Source: Bacteroidota bacterium (GTDB lineage Bacteria; Bacteroidota; Bacteroidia; Bacteroidales; JAIPAH01). Taken from it: a stretch of 40,148 bases of DNA. The notes below the pieces were generated by a model. It did no database searches and was not told the DNA's origin. It saw only the letters and a program-made list of their open reading frames with translations. The position numbers were made by a program, and so were the translations under genes. The stretch spans positions 1-40,148 of the forward strand of contig JAASSU010000004.1 of the NCBI GenBank assembly GCA_021767705.1, read 5' to 3'. Numbering within the stretch: the stretch's first letter is position 1; each line of letters begins with the position of its first letter. Positions 10,437 to 19,836 of the stretch are shown here, in pieces.

Positions 10437-10467
10437 TTTGTTAAAAGTAAATTATTATTTACCTTTG
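10437..10467 (+). promoter_or_regulatory. Bacteroidota-type promoter (TTTG-N19-TACCTTTG) in front of hicA
   Basis: TTTG at 10437-10440 and TACCTTTG at 10460-10467, 19 nt spacer; matches the -33 TTTG / -7 TAnnTTTG consensus; ATG of hicA at 10492. Confidence 0.7.
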
Positions 10468-10491
10468 AACAAAGATTTACAGTATTGCCGA

Positions 10492-10680
10492 ATGAAATGT
10501 TCTAAACTTTACAAAATATTGACAAAAGATGGTTGGTATGCAGTATCTCAAAAAGGATCACACGTAAAAATGAAACACGAAACCAAAAAAGGAATGATAA
10601 TATTTCCGAATCATGGTAATCAGGAAATAGGCAAAGGCTTAGAAAAGAAAATTCTTAAAGATGCAGGAATAAAATTATAA
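10492..10680 (+). CDS. hicA: HicA-family toxin (type II TA)
   Basis: KCSKLYKILTKDGWYAVSQKGSHVKMKHETKKGMIIFPNHGNQEIGKGLEKKILKDAGI is HicA-like (GSHxxM). ATG at 10492 preferred over the TTG at 10438. Confidence 0.9.
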   Translation: MKCSKLYKILTKDGWYAVSQKGSHVKMKHETKKGMIIFPNHGNQEIGKGLEKKILKDAGIKL

Positions 10681-10684
10681 AGTT

Positions 10685-11077
10685 ATGGATAAAAAGAAAA
10701 TAATAATGACTGTTGAGAAAACAGATACTGGGTTTTCCGCATATGCTGTGGATTATCCGATTTTCACAACTGGGCAATCTGTTCCTGAATTAATAAACAG
10801 TGCTTATGAAGCAACGGAATTTTACTTTGAAGAAGAGAAAGTAAAAGTGGATCCGAATGATATTAGATTTGAAATTGACTTTAAGCAGTTTTTCAAATAT
10901 TACAAGGTTATAAACGCAAAATTCCTGGCCGAAAAAATTGGAATGAACGCTACCCTGCTTTCTCAATATGCATCGGGAACAAAAAAACCTTCAGCAAAAC
11001 AAACCGAAAAGATTCTGAATGGAATTCACCAAATCGGACAAGAGTTATCTGGAATCAACTTATTGCAAACCGCATAA
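10685..11077 (+). CDS. hicB: HicB-family antitoxin with C-terminal HTH
   Basis: Degenerate RNase H-like N-terminus (VEKTDTGFSAYAVDYPIFTTGQSVPELINSAYEATEFYFEE) plus HTH AEKIGMNATLLSQYASGTKKPSAKQTEKIL; 4 bp after hicA. Confidence 0.85.
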   Translation: MDKKKIIMTVEKTDTGFSAYAVDYPIFTTGQSVPELINSAYEATEFYFEEEKVKVDPNDIRFEIDFKQFFKYYKVINAKFLAEKIGMNATLLSQYASGTKKPSAKQTEKILNGIHQIGQELSGINLLQTA

Positions 11078-11223
11078 AAAAACGTCTAAGCACTTGCTAC
11101 AATATCGGTTATATACAATTGGTGCTCAATTGCTTATTTTAACGAAAACAAATAAAATAAAGGTTAGCGCTAAACCTAAAAGTTCGGGTCTGAATTCGCC
11201 AACTTTCCAAAGCCGCAAACGTT

Positions 11224-11967
11224 ATGAATAATCAACCGGAAATCATCATATCAGAAAATATTGCTGCGCTCACCGCGTCTTTTGTGGACATACTGAATGA
11301 ACACCTGCAAAATAAACCAACAGATGAAATGGTGACGCTGGCGGTCTCGGGAGGCAGCACTCCAAAAGCACTTTTCCAGGAAATAGCTTCGCAACATAAA
11401 GACCAAATCGAATGGAAAAGAATAAAAATATTCTGGAGCGATGAACGCTGTGTGCACCCTGATGATAAAGACAGCAACTATAAAATGACACGCGAGCATT
11501 TACTCGATGAGGTTCCGCTGCCGGAAGCAAACATTTTTAGAATTCACGGGGAGAACGATCCTAATCAGGAAATAGAACGCTATAGTAGGGTTGTCAGCCA
11601 GCAAGTGATAAAGAAAAACAATAATTATACTTTTGATCTGATAATGTTGGGGTTAGGAACAGACGGGCACACTGCATCTGTTTTCCCGGGCAACGAAAAG
11701 TTGTTTAAGAGCGAAAAGCTTTTTGTTGTTGCAGAACACCCGGATACCGGGCAGCAGCGAATAAGCATGACCGGAAAGCTGATAAACCATGCTTCCAGTA
11801 TTATTTTCCTGGTAACAGGAGCTGAAAAGGCGGCCATCTTAAGCCGTGTTATTGACGACAAGGAAAAACAAATGCGATATCCTGCTTCTTTAGTGCAGCC
11901 TGAAGACGGAGAACTTACCTGGCTTGTGGATACTGAAGCCGCCAAATATTTAAAAAGGAATCAATAA
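11224..11967 (+). CDS. pgl: 6-phosphogluconolactonase
   Basis: LAVSGGSTPKALFQE, WSDERCVHPDDKDSNYKMTREHLL, LGTDGHTASVFPG motifs. Confidence 0.95.
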   Translation: MNNQPEIIISENIAALTASFVDILNEHLQNKPTDEMVTLAVSGGSTPKALFQEIASQHKDQIEWKRIKIFWSDERCVHPDDKDSNYKMTREHLLDEVPLPEANIFRIHGENDPNQEIERYSRVVSQQVIKKNNNYTFDLIMLGLGTDGHTASVFPGNEKLFKSEKLFVVAEHPDTGQQRISMTGKLINHASSIIFLVTGAEKAAILSRVIDDKEKQMRYPASLVQPEDGELTWLVDTEAAKYLKRNQ

Positions 11968-11995
11968 AATATCAACGCAATAAAAAAGCACAAAA

Positions 11996-13606
11996 ATGGA
12001 ACTGTTAACCAAAACAAATAGCTGGAAAAAGCTTGAAAATCATTTTAATGATATAAAAGGCTTTCCGCTAAGAACGTTATTTTCAGAAGATGCAAAGCGT
12101 GCTGAGCGCTTTACAGTGAATGACGTCGGCATTCTGTTCGACTACTCAAAGCACCGTGTAAGCAACAGCACACTCCAATTGCTGTTTGAGCTGGCCCGGG
12201 AGCGAAAACTGGAAGAAAAACGTGAAGCCATGTTTAGCGGGCAAAAGATCAACACCACCGAAAACCGCGCGGTACTTCATACGGCCTTGCGGGCACCAAA
12301 GGATGCGGTTATCAAGGTGGATGGAGAAAATGTGGTCCCGCAGGTGCATCAGGTGCTTGAAAAAATGTTCGCTTTCGCGGAAAAGGTACGCTCTGGCGAA
12401 TGGAAAGGCCACACCGGAAAACCCATCAAAAATGTTGTGAATATCGGGATTGGCGGCTCCGACCTGGGGCCGGTAATGGCATACGAAGCCTTGAAACATT
12501 ACTCCAAACGCGAACTGAACTTCAGGTTTGTATCGAACGTGGATGGCAGTGACTTTGACGAGGCCATGCGTGGGCTGAACCCGGAGGAAACCTTATTTAT
12601 CATCGCATCAAAGACCTTTACCACACTCGAAACCATGACCAACGCCCATACGGCACGCACATGGTTATTAAATGAACTGAAGGACGACCGCGCCATCGCA
12701 AAACATTTTGTGGCTTTGTCTACCAATGCCGAAAAAGTCGAAGAATTTGGAATCGACACCAACAATATGTTTGTTTTCTGGGACTGGGTTGGCGGCCGCT
12801 ATTCCATGACTTCTGCCATTGGTTTATCAACCCTGATAGCCCTCGGGAAAGAGCATTTCACCAGCATGCTCAACGGTTTTCATCAAATGGATGAGCACTT
12901 CAGGACTGCACCATTCGAAAAAAACATTCCGGTTATTATGGGGCTGCTTGGTGTTTGGTACAACAATTTCTTTCATGCCGAAACGCAGGCCATTTTGCCG
13001 TACGACAATTATCTGCATCGCTTTCCCGCCTATTTGCAGCAGCTGACCATGGAAAGCAATGGCAAATCCACAACGCTTAACGGAGAAAGGACAGACTACA
13101 GCACAGGCCCTGTATACTGGGGTGAACCCGGCACCAACGGACAGCACTCGTTTTATCAACTGATACACCAGGGGACTACACTCATTCCATGCGATTTTAT
13201 TGGCTTTAGAAAGCCCCTTCATAACCTGGATAATCACCAGGATTACCTTATTGCAAACATGATAGCACAGGGCGAAGCACTTGCTTTCGGGAAGACTGCC
13301 GAAGAAGTCAAAGCTGAAGGCGTATCCGAGAGCCTGGTGCCACATAAAGTGTTTGAAGGCAACCGCCCTTCCTCCACTTTCTTCCTGGAAAAGCTTACAC
13401 CTGAAAACCTCGGAAAGCTCGTGGCGATGTATGAGCACAGCGTATTTGTGCAAGGCGTTATCTGGGATATTAACCCATTTGACCAGATGGGAGTGGAACT
13501 TGGCAAGGTGTTGGCCAAAAACATTATTCCTGAACTTGAAGACGAAAGCAAGTCTTTAAACCATGATAATTCTACAAATCAGTTGATAGAGTTTTACAGG
13601 AAATAA
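11996..13606 (+). CDS. pgi: Glucose-6-phosphate isomerase
   Basis: [58 protein letters not shown]. Confidence 0.97.
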   Translation: MELLTKTNSWKKLENHFNDIKGFPLRTLFSEDAKRAERFTVNDVGILFDYSKHRVSNSTLQLLFELARERKLEEKREAMFSGQKINTTENRAVLHTALRAPKDAVIKVDGENVVPQVHQVLEKMFAFAEKVRSGEWKGHTGKPIKNVVNIGIGGSDLGPVMAYEALKHYSKRELNFRFVSNVDGSDFDEAMRGLNPEETLFIIASKTFTTLETMTNAHTARTWLLNELKDDRAIAKHFVALSTNAEKVEEFGIDTNNMFVFWDWVGGRYSMTSAIGLSTLIALGKEHFTSMLNGFHQMDEHFRTAPFEKNIPVIMGLLGVWYNNFFHAETQAILPYDNYLHRFPAYLQQLTMESNGKSTTLNGERTDYSTGPVYWGEPGTNGQHSFYQLIHQGTTLIPCDFIGFRKPLHNLDNHQDYLIANMIAQGEALAFGKTAEEVKAEGVSESLVPHKVFEGNRPSSTFFLEKLTPENLGKLVAMYEHSVFVQGVIWDINPFDQMGVELGKVLAKNIIPELEDESKSLNHDNSTNQLIEFYRK

Positions 13607-13608
13607 TT

Positions 13609-14691
13609 CTAAAGAAGGTGCCGGAAAGGCAGTAACACAAACTCGAAAAACTTTTGGATCTTAGGCCTGCGCTCCCAGGCCTCGATGTCAAAACCAGTGG
13701 TTGCTTTTCTGGTGCCTTCGATATGCTCAGCAAGTTGTTGGGCAATGGATTCATGCTCTCCACTCACAATAATTTCGTGTTGATACCTGAAACTGCGGTA
13801 ATCGAAGTTGGCTGATCCTATGGCGTAAATCTTTCTGTCGATAAGCAAATCTTTTGCATGCAGGTTATCGCCGTTATAGTATAAAAGCTCCACGCCACCG
13901 TAGTGTAGCTGCCCCAGGTATCGCGAGCGCAACACATCCACCGCCCTCACATCAGAATGGCGCGGCATAATCACCACCACTTTCACTCCTCTTTTCACGG
14001 CCCTGACCATGGCTCTTCTCAACTGAAATCCCGGAAGGAAATAAGGAGATTCTATCAACACCTCTTTCTCCGACTGACGAATTAGTTTCAGGTAAAAATG
14101 CATGATCTTTTGTTGCCGGATGGAGGGAAAGTCGCGGATAATGAGAAAACCATCACGCTTAAGTGTTTTCAGGAAGCTTCCTGATTTTGTATCATAACGA
14201 TCATGGTTTTTCATATCATGGCGAAAAACCTTTTCAAACTCAAGGGTGATATCGCCGGTGACTCGCAGTACGCATTCCCGCCAGTTGAGCGAGTATTCAG
14301 AAATATTGGCCGAGCCGATGTAAGAAATCCGGTGGTCGATAAGCAGCATTTTCTGGTGGTTGCGACGATGGTTCTTGGTGAAAAAATCAAGAAAAAACTT
14401 AATCTTCTTATAATACAACACTTCTGCCCCATGCTCTATCAACTCAGAAAAAAAAGAAGCTCCGGGGCGCGTGCCCCATGAATCGATAAGGATTTTAACT
14501 TTGATTCCCTCTTTGACTTTTTTCAATAGCGCATTGCGGAACCTCACTCCGATGGCATCATTCTGAAAACGATAAACCTCAAGAAAAATACACTTCTCTG
14601 CACGCTCAATATCGCGCAGCATTGAAAAATAGAACCTGAACGGATCGTTATATATCTTACTTTCCGGATAACTTGCCATTTCAAAATTCAC
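13609..14691 (-). CDS. Phospholipase D / cardiolipin synthase-like protein
   Basis: Two HxKxxxxD motifs: HQKMLLIDHRISYIGSANIS and HAKDLLIDRKIYAIGSANFDYRSF. Confidence 0.9.
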   Translation of the reverse strand: MNFEMASYPESKIYNDPFRFYFSMLRDIERAEKCIFLEVYRFQNDAIGVRFRNALLKKVKEGIKVKILIDSWGTRPGASFFSELIEHGAEVLYYKKIKFFLDFFTKNHRRNHQKMLLIDHRISYIGSANISEYSLNWRECVLRVTGDITLEFEKVFRHDMKNHDRYDTKSGSFLKTLKRDGFLIIRDFPSIRQQKIMHFYLKLIRQSEKEVLIESPYFLPGFQLRRAMVRAVKRGVKVVVIMPRHSDVRAVDVLRSRYLGQLHYGGVELLYYNGDNLHAKDLLIDRKIYAIGSANFDYRSFRYQHEIIVSGEHESIAQQLAEHIEGTRKATTGFDIEAWERRPKIQKFFEFVLLPFRHLL

Positions 14692-14716
14692 TTGCTCTTG
14701 GCAAAAATAGAAAATA

Positions 14717-15013
14717 TTAAACAGCAGAGTCGAATTTATTATCGATTAAGTTGAGTAATTTATGCAGCTTCTTTCTGGAAAAGTTGCGGCAGGTAATGGT
14801 CATGCTTTTGCTCTTGATTACGATATTCTTGTATCCATCCGTCGATTCTATGGATTTAACTTTCTCGAGAGGAATGGTTACGGAATATTTCAGGGGCGAA
14901 AACATATTGCCCCGGAAAAACATCAATGATGATTCCTGTACAATAAGCAATTCAGGATGGAAAAATGACCCTCCTTTAAGCCTGATTCTTTTTATTTCTT
15001 TGTCCGCTTTCAT
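14717..15013 (-). CDS. Small hypothetical protein (PH/GRAM-like fold possible)
   Basis: 98 aa ORF, beta-rich pattern (SVTIPLEKVKSIESTDGYKNIVIKSKSMTITCRNFSRKKLHKLLNLI). Confidence 0.6.
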   Translation of the reverse strand: MKADKEIKRIRLKGGSFFHPELLIVQESSLMFFRGNMFSPLKYSVTIPLEKVKSIESTDGYKNIVIKSKSMTITCRNFSRKKLHKLLNLIDNKFDSAV

Positions 15014-15122
15014 TAGACGAGTTATCTACCATGCAAAAATAACTCAATGAAAAAAGAAAAACAGGATAAATGTATATTCGCTGGGATTTTGAGTATATTC
15101 GCCGGGATTTTTTTTTCATTCG

Positions 15123-15908
15123 TTATAATTCCTCAAATCTTTTCAGCAGAAAATCACGTTTTCGTGTGGATACAGGGATCCTTGATTCATCGGTCATGAC
15201 TATTTCGCAATCATTTTTCATGTACCGGTTAATATGGTCTGTGTTGATAATATGCGACTGATGTACCCTCACAAACCCGTAATCTTCGAGCACTTCCACA
15301 AAATTCCGCATTGATTTGGTTACGGTTACCGGGTGCTCTTCGTTTACAAGGTAAAATGTAGCATAGTTCCTGTCAGACTCCACACGCATGATATCGTTGA
15401 TATAAACAAGGTGGATGCTGTCTGCGCTGCGCAGCACAATCTTTTTATCTTCGCGTTGTGTGGTGGGCTTCTTCATATGCTCCATCATCAGTTGCAACTG
15501 CATATTCAGTGATTTATCGCCACTATTCTCACCGGTTCGCTCGATGGCTTTTCTGAACTCCTCCGGATCGATAGGCTTCAAAAGGTAATCAAGCGCAGCA
15601 AACTTAAACGCTTTGATAGCATACTGCTCATATGCCGTTATAAAAATCACGTCAAAATTAATTTCGCCAAAAGCTTTGAGCACCTCAAAGCCATTTCCAT
15701 CGGGCATCTTAATGTCAAGCAAAACTAAATCAGGATTATGCCTGTTGATGGCCTCTATCCCTCCCTTAACTGAATCGCCATAACCAACGATTTCCACTTT
15801 ATTATCACCGTATAGCTCAATCATGTGAGTAACTGCCTCGCGAGCAGTTGACTCATCGTCAATAATCACGGTTCGTATCATAAGCTTATCCCCATTTGCA
15901 ACATCCAA
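15123..15908 (-). CDS. LytTR-type response regulator transcription factor
   Basis: Receiver (IRTVIIDDESTAREAV...DLVLLDIKMPDGNGFEVLKAF...FITAYEQYAIKAFKFAALDYLLKPI) plus LytTR (VLRSADSIHLVYINDIMRVESDRNYATFYL...FVRVHQSHIINTDHINRYMK). Start could be 15881 (MIRTV). Confidence 0.93.
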   Translation of the reverse strand: MDVANGDKLMIRTVIIDDESTAREAVTHMIELYGDNKVEIVGYGDSVKGGIEAINRHNPDLVLLDIKMPDGNGFEVLKAFGEINFDVIFITAYEQYAIKAFKFAALDYLLKPIDPEEFRKAIERTGENSGDKSLNMQLQLMMEHMKKPTTQREDKKIVLRSADSIHLVYINDIMRVESDRNYATFYLVNEEHPVTVTKSMRNFVEVLEDYGFVRVHQSHIINTDHINRYMKNDCEIVMTDESRIPVSTRKRDFLLKRFEEL

Positions 15909-16044
15909 ATGTAAATAAATTAATTTTTGTTTACAACATCAATTTAGCTACTTGAGTAGAGTTGCCAAAGAATCAAATTATTGAAGCCTCATTATTTCTT
16001 TAGGATATAAAAGCTTTTGATCTGACTCATTATCCTTCTATAAA

Positions 16045-16074
16045 TTGCTCCCACCCTTTTAGTTCGTATATTTG
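16045..16074 (+). promoter_or_regulatory. Bacteroidota-type promoter (TTG-N19-TATATTTG) in front of yicC
   Basis: TTG 16045-16047, TATATTTG 16067-16074, spacer 19 nt; ATG at 16090. Confidence 0.6.
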
Positions 16075-16089
16075 CTGAAAATTAACAGC

Positions 16090-16965
16090 ATGCTACAATC
16101 AATGACCGGATACGGAAAAGCTGAACGCAACTTTTCCGGAAAAAGAATAGCAATAGAGGTTAAAACGCTCAACAGCAAGCAAGGAGATATTTTTACCAGG
16201 ATACCTCCTTACTACAAGGAAAAGGAGCTGGAAATCAGAAAACAAATCACCCATCATCTTCAAAGAGGGAAAATTGAATTTAATATCTACGTAGAAAATT
16301 TCAGTGCCGACAGCAATTACTCCATCAATACGGAATTGGCCATGAAATATTTCCATGAACTTAAACCGCTTACAGAAGCCACCGGAAACCCTGACTTCAA
16401 GGATTACCTTCCGGTATTGGTAAAGATGCCTGATGTTTTGGTCAGCCAAAACACTACCCTTGACGAAAAAGAGTGGAACACCGTGAAAGATGGGATTGAT
16501 GAATGCCTGAAGCAGGTGGTTGATTACAGGCTATCAGAAGGCGAAGAGTTGCAAAAAGACTTCATCCTGAGAGTGGATAACATCGAAAATCTGCTCAATA
16601 AAATCCCTCCTTTTGAGGATGAGCGCATTGAGAAAATGAAAGAAAAATTGCGCAAGGACCTCAACGATAACTATTCGGACAACCAATACGACAAAAACCG
16701 TTTTGAACAGGAGTTGATTTACTACCTCGAAAAGTTTGATATCACCGAAGAAAAAGTAAGGCTAAAAAACCACTGTGATTATTTCAGGAAAACACTTGAC
16801 AGCAAAGAGTCGCAAGGTAAAAAGCTTAACTTTATTTCGCAGGAAATCGGTCGTGAGATTAACACTATCGGGTCTAAAGCCAATCACACGGAGATTCAAC
16901 ACCTGGTTGTAGCTATGAAGGATGAGCTGGAAAAAATTAAGGAACAACTTTCTAATATTCTCTGA
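16090..16965 (+). CDS. YicC/YloC family endoribonuclease
   Basis: MLQSMTGYGKAE...IAIEVKTLNSKQGDIFTRIP N-terminus; C-terminal KLNFISQEIGREINTIGSKANHTEIQHLVVAMKDELEKIKEQLSNIL. Confidence 0.93.
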   Translation: MLQSMTGYGKAERNFSGKRIAIEVKTLNSKQGDIFTRIPPYYKEKELEIRKQITHHLQRGKIEFNIYVENFSADSNYSINTELAMKYFHELKPLTEATGNPDFKDYLPVLVKMPDVLVSQNTTLDEKEWNTVKDGIDECLKQVVDYRLSEGEELQKDFILRVDNIENLLNKIPPFEDERIEKMKEKLRKDLNDNYSDNQYDKNRFEQELIYYLEKFDITEEKVRLKNHCDYFRKTLDSKESQGKKLNFISQEIGREINTIGSKANHTEIQHLVVAMKDELEKIKEQLSNIL

Positions 16966-16966
16966 T

Positions 16967-17530
16967 ATGGAGCATTTGCTTATTTTCTCGGCACCATCAG
17001 GGGCCGGCAAAACAACAATAGTCAATTACCTGCTGGATGAATTCCCACAGCTCTCCTTTTCCATTTCAGCTACCAGCAGGGCTCGTCGCGGAGATGAAGT
17101 GGACGGAAAACATTACTATTTCCTCAGCGAAAAAGAATTCAGGAATAAAATTGCTTCGAATGACTTTGTGGAGTGGGAAGAGGTCTATCCACGACAGTTT
17201 TACGGAACGCTAAAGTCGGAAGTTGAACGTATATGGAGGAACAACAAAGTAGTTGTTTTTGATGTGGATGTGATTGGCGGACTGAATATCAAAGAGCTTT
17301 ATGGCGACAAGGCCAAAGCCATTTTCATCAGGCCGCCATCTGTCAAACACCTCGAAAAAAGACTCCGCGACCGGGGCACGGAGTCGGAAGAGAGCATCAA
17401 AAAGCGCATTGAAAAAGCTGAAATGGAGCTGACTTACGGAAACCGTTTTGATGAAATCCTTATCAATACCGACCTCGATAAAGCCAAGGCTGATGCGAAA
17501 GACATTGTTAAAAAATTCCTAAATCTGTAA
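16967..17530 (+). CDS. gmk: Guanylate kinase
   Basis: FSAPSGAGKTTIVNYLL P-loop, SISATSRARRGDEVDGKHYYFLS; start ATG 16967 just after yicC stop. Confidence 0.95.
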   Translation: MEHLLIFSAPSGAGKTTIVNYLLDEFPQLSFSISATSRARRGDEVDGKHYYFLSEKEFRNKIASNDFVEWEEVYPRQFYGTLKSEVERIWRNNKVVVFDVDVIGGLNIKELYGDKAKAIFIRPPSVKHLEKRLRDRGTESEESIKKRIEKAEMELTYGNRFDEILINTDLDKAKADAKDIVKKFLNL

Positions 17531-17542
17531 AATTGATCTTTT

Positions 17543-18130
17543 ATGAAGCTAAAGAATCAGAAAACAGGTTTGTTTTTCGGCTCATTCAACCCAATACACC
17601 AGGGGCATATGATGCTGGCCAATTACCTTGTGGAGTTTGCAGGGCTAAGAAGCGTATGGTTCGTGATTTCTCCGCACAACCCCTTTAAAAAGAAAGACAG
17701 CCTGCTCGACGATCATCATCGTTATCAGTTGGTGCAGGAAGCCATTGGAGACGATCCACGCTTTTTTGCTTCCACTATCGAATTCGACATGCCCAAGCCC
17801 TCCTACACCATCGATACACTGACGCACCTCTCTGAGCGCTATCCCGATAAGGAATTTGTATTGTTATGTGGGGCAGATATCCTTCCCACCTTCCATAAGT
17901 GGAAAAATTACGGGCAAATTCTGGACAACTATAAAATGTTGGTCTACAACCGTCCGGGAGGATTTGAAAACCCATACGAAGAGCATCCCGCCGTTGAAAC
18001 GATAGAGGCTCCGCAGTTTGATATTTCTTCAAGCTTCATCAGGAAATCTATCAGTAAGGGGAAAGATGTGCGGTTTTTCCTTCCGGGAAATGTGTACAAC
18101 TACATCCGCGAGATGCATTTTTATGAATAA
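17543..18130 (+). CDS. nadD: Nicotinate-nucleotide adenylyltransferase
   Basis: GLFFGSFNPIHQGHMMLANYL, WFVISPHNPFKKK, SSSFIRKSISKGKDVRFFLPGNVYNYI. Confidence 0.95.
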   Translation: MKLKNQKTGLFFGSFNPIHQGHMMLANYLVEFAGLRSVWFVISPHNPFKKKDSLLDDHHRYQLVQEAIGDDPRFFASTIEFDMPKPSYTIDTLTHLSERYPDKEFVLLCGADILPTFHKWKNYGQILDNYKMLVYNRPGGFENPYEEHPAVETIEAPQFDISSSFIRKSISKGKDVRFFLPGNVYNYIREMHFYE

Positions 18131-18940
18131 TTACCCTCCCAGGTAATTTGAAACCATTCGCAGCGACTCATTCCACAAGCGATCCTGAACCTGTTTATCA
18201 TTGGCTATACCGGCCGGCGTAGCCAGATGGCTGTTGCTAAAGTATCTTCCGGAATATTTAGCTGCCTCAGTGGCGGTTGCCAGATGCACTGAAGTTTCAG
18301 CCCCCTGCGCTACAGGCTCGCCAATATTACCAAAGTTTTGACGCAGCAGCTTGGTGTTAATCACACCGGGGTGCAGGCTGTTTGATGTGATTTTTCCCCC
18401 TTCGAGCATACGCGCCAGCTTATTGGAAAAAAGAATGTTGTATAATTTGGTGGCCGAATATGCTAAACTGCCACTATATTTCCTGGTAAAGGATAAATTC
18501 TCAAAATCAATTTCCTTAGCATGAATCATTGAGGCCACATGTATTATGCGCCCCTGCTCTGCTTCTTTCATCAGCGGAAGCAAAAGGTTGGTCAGTAAAA
18601 AAGGCGACAGGTAATTGACCTGGAAGGTTTTATCATATCCATCGATGGTCTTCTCCTGGAAATCGGACATCATGCCGGCATTGTTGATAAGAACGTCGAG
18701 CTGTTCCATGCGTTGAAACAAATCCAAACTCAATTTTTTTACCTCTTTCAGGGAAGAAAAATCAGCTTTTACGATTTCAATGGCACGATTACCGGATTCC
18801 TTTTCTATCTCCGCCTTGGTGTTTTCAAGGCGCTGCTGGTTTCTGCCGTGCAGCCATAGCCTGAAATCTCCTGTAGCCAGCCGGCGTGCAGTTTCTTTCC
18901 CGATACCATCGGTAGCGCCGGTGATGAGTATGTTTTTCAT
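18131..18940 (-). CDS. Short-chain dehydrogenase/reductase
   Basis: ILITGATDGIGKETARRLA, NNAGMM, SATKLYN (YxxxK) motifs. Confidence 0.9.
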   Translation of the reverse strand: MKNILITGATDGIGKETARRLATGDFRLWLHGRNQQRLENTKAEIEKESGNRAIEIVKADFSSLKEVKKLSLDLFQRMEQLDVLINNAGMMSDFQEKTIDGYDKTFQVNYLSPFLLTNLLLPLMKEAEQGRIIHVASMIHAKEIDFENLSFTRKYSGSLAYSATKLYNILFSNKLARMLEGGKITSNSLHPGVINTKLLRQNFGNIGEPVAQGAETSVHLATATEAAKYSGRYFSNSHLATPAGIANDKQVQDRLWNESLRMVSNYLGG

Positions 18941-18951
18941 TGGAGGACGTG

Positions 18952-19749
18952 TTAATATTTTCCGTAAGTGCGTTTTGCAAAGCTGTGTATCGCATCCATT
19001 GTGATTTTCTCCTGCTCAAGCCATCCCATGTGGCCTGTATGCTGGAGCAGCAGTAGCTCGCTGTGCGAAGGTTCTTTCACCTGGGCAAGCAGCTTATCCA
19101 CAGGTATTCTTTTATCTTGACGGCCACCGATAAACAACACCGGGTAATCACTTTGGCGCAAGACCATCAACCGGTCCCTGCGGTCGCGCATTCCGCGCAA
19201 AGCGCTGATAATATTTTCTTTGGAAATGCTGTGGGCTTCCTTTTTCAGCTCCTCAATACGGTCTGCAAATCTTTTCCTGTTGGGGGCGGCAAACAAATCC
19301 GGGATAAACCGCCCGATAAACTCCACGCGGCTTTCGCGTATGAGCTCAATGGTACGCTCCCTGTTTTTCTTCGCATCCGGAGTATCTGCGGAAGCATGAG
19401 AATGAAAAAGAACTACTCCAGCGGTTTTTTTCTGAAACAGTTCTGCAAATGCCAGGCTTACATAGCCTCCCATAGAGTGGCCAACCATAATCGCTTTGCT
19501 CACCCTAAGGTATTGAAGCACCGTATTGACCGCATCAGCCATAGCGCTGATTTCGTTGACAGGCCCAAGGCTTTCGCTTACCCCATGCCCCGGCAAGTCG
19601 ATAGTTACCACATGAAAGTCTTTAGCAAGTTCATTAACAAAATTCTCCCAAATAGATTTGTTCTCAAGAAAACCGTGTAGCAATACTATGGTATCACCTT
19701 TTCCCTTCTCGAAATAAGAAATCTTTTTATTCTGATAAAGTACTCTCAT
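18952..19749 (-). CDS. Alpha/beta hydrolase
   Basis: IVLLHGFLENKSIWENF, VGHSMGGYVSLAFAE nucleophile elbow. Confidence 0.92.
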   Translation of the reverse strand: MRVLYQNKKISYFEKGKGDTIVLLHGFLENKSIWENFVNELAKDFHVVTIDLPGHGVSESLGPVNEISAMADAVNTVLQYLRVSKAIMVGHSMGGYVSLAFAELFQKKTAGVVLFHSHASADTPDAKKNRERTIELIRESRVEFIGRFIPDLFAAPNRKRFADRIEELKKEAHSISKENIISALRGMRDRRDRLMVLRQSDYPVLFIGGRQDKRIPVDKLLAQVKEPSHSELLLLQHTGHMGWLEQEKITMDAIHSFAKRTYGKY

Positions 19750-19781
19750 TTTATTCAGTTATTTAATTGCCTAAAATAAAC

Positions 19782-19817
19782 AAAAACCTGCTCACGTGCG
19801 ATGGCATGAGCAGGTTT
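19782..19817 (-). terminator. Intrinsic terminator downstream of aminopeptidase P
   Basis: Perfect 11-bp stem AAACCTGCTCA(19784-19794)/TGAGCAGGTTT(19807-19817), T-tract on minus strand; follows the minus-strand gene ending at 19837. Confidence 0.8.
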
Positions 19818-19836
19818 AACCTTTATTTAAAACTCA

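Noticed and set aside
12827-13453. 208-aa minus-strand ORF
   Set aside because: Antisense to pgi; shadow ORF.
19063-19680. 205-aa plus-strand ORF
   Set aside because: Antisense to the alpha/beta hydrolase; shadow ORF.
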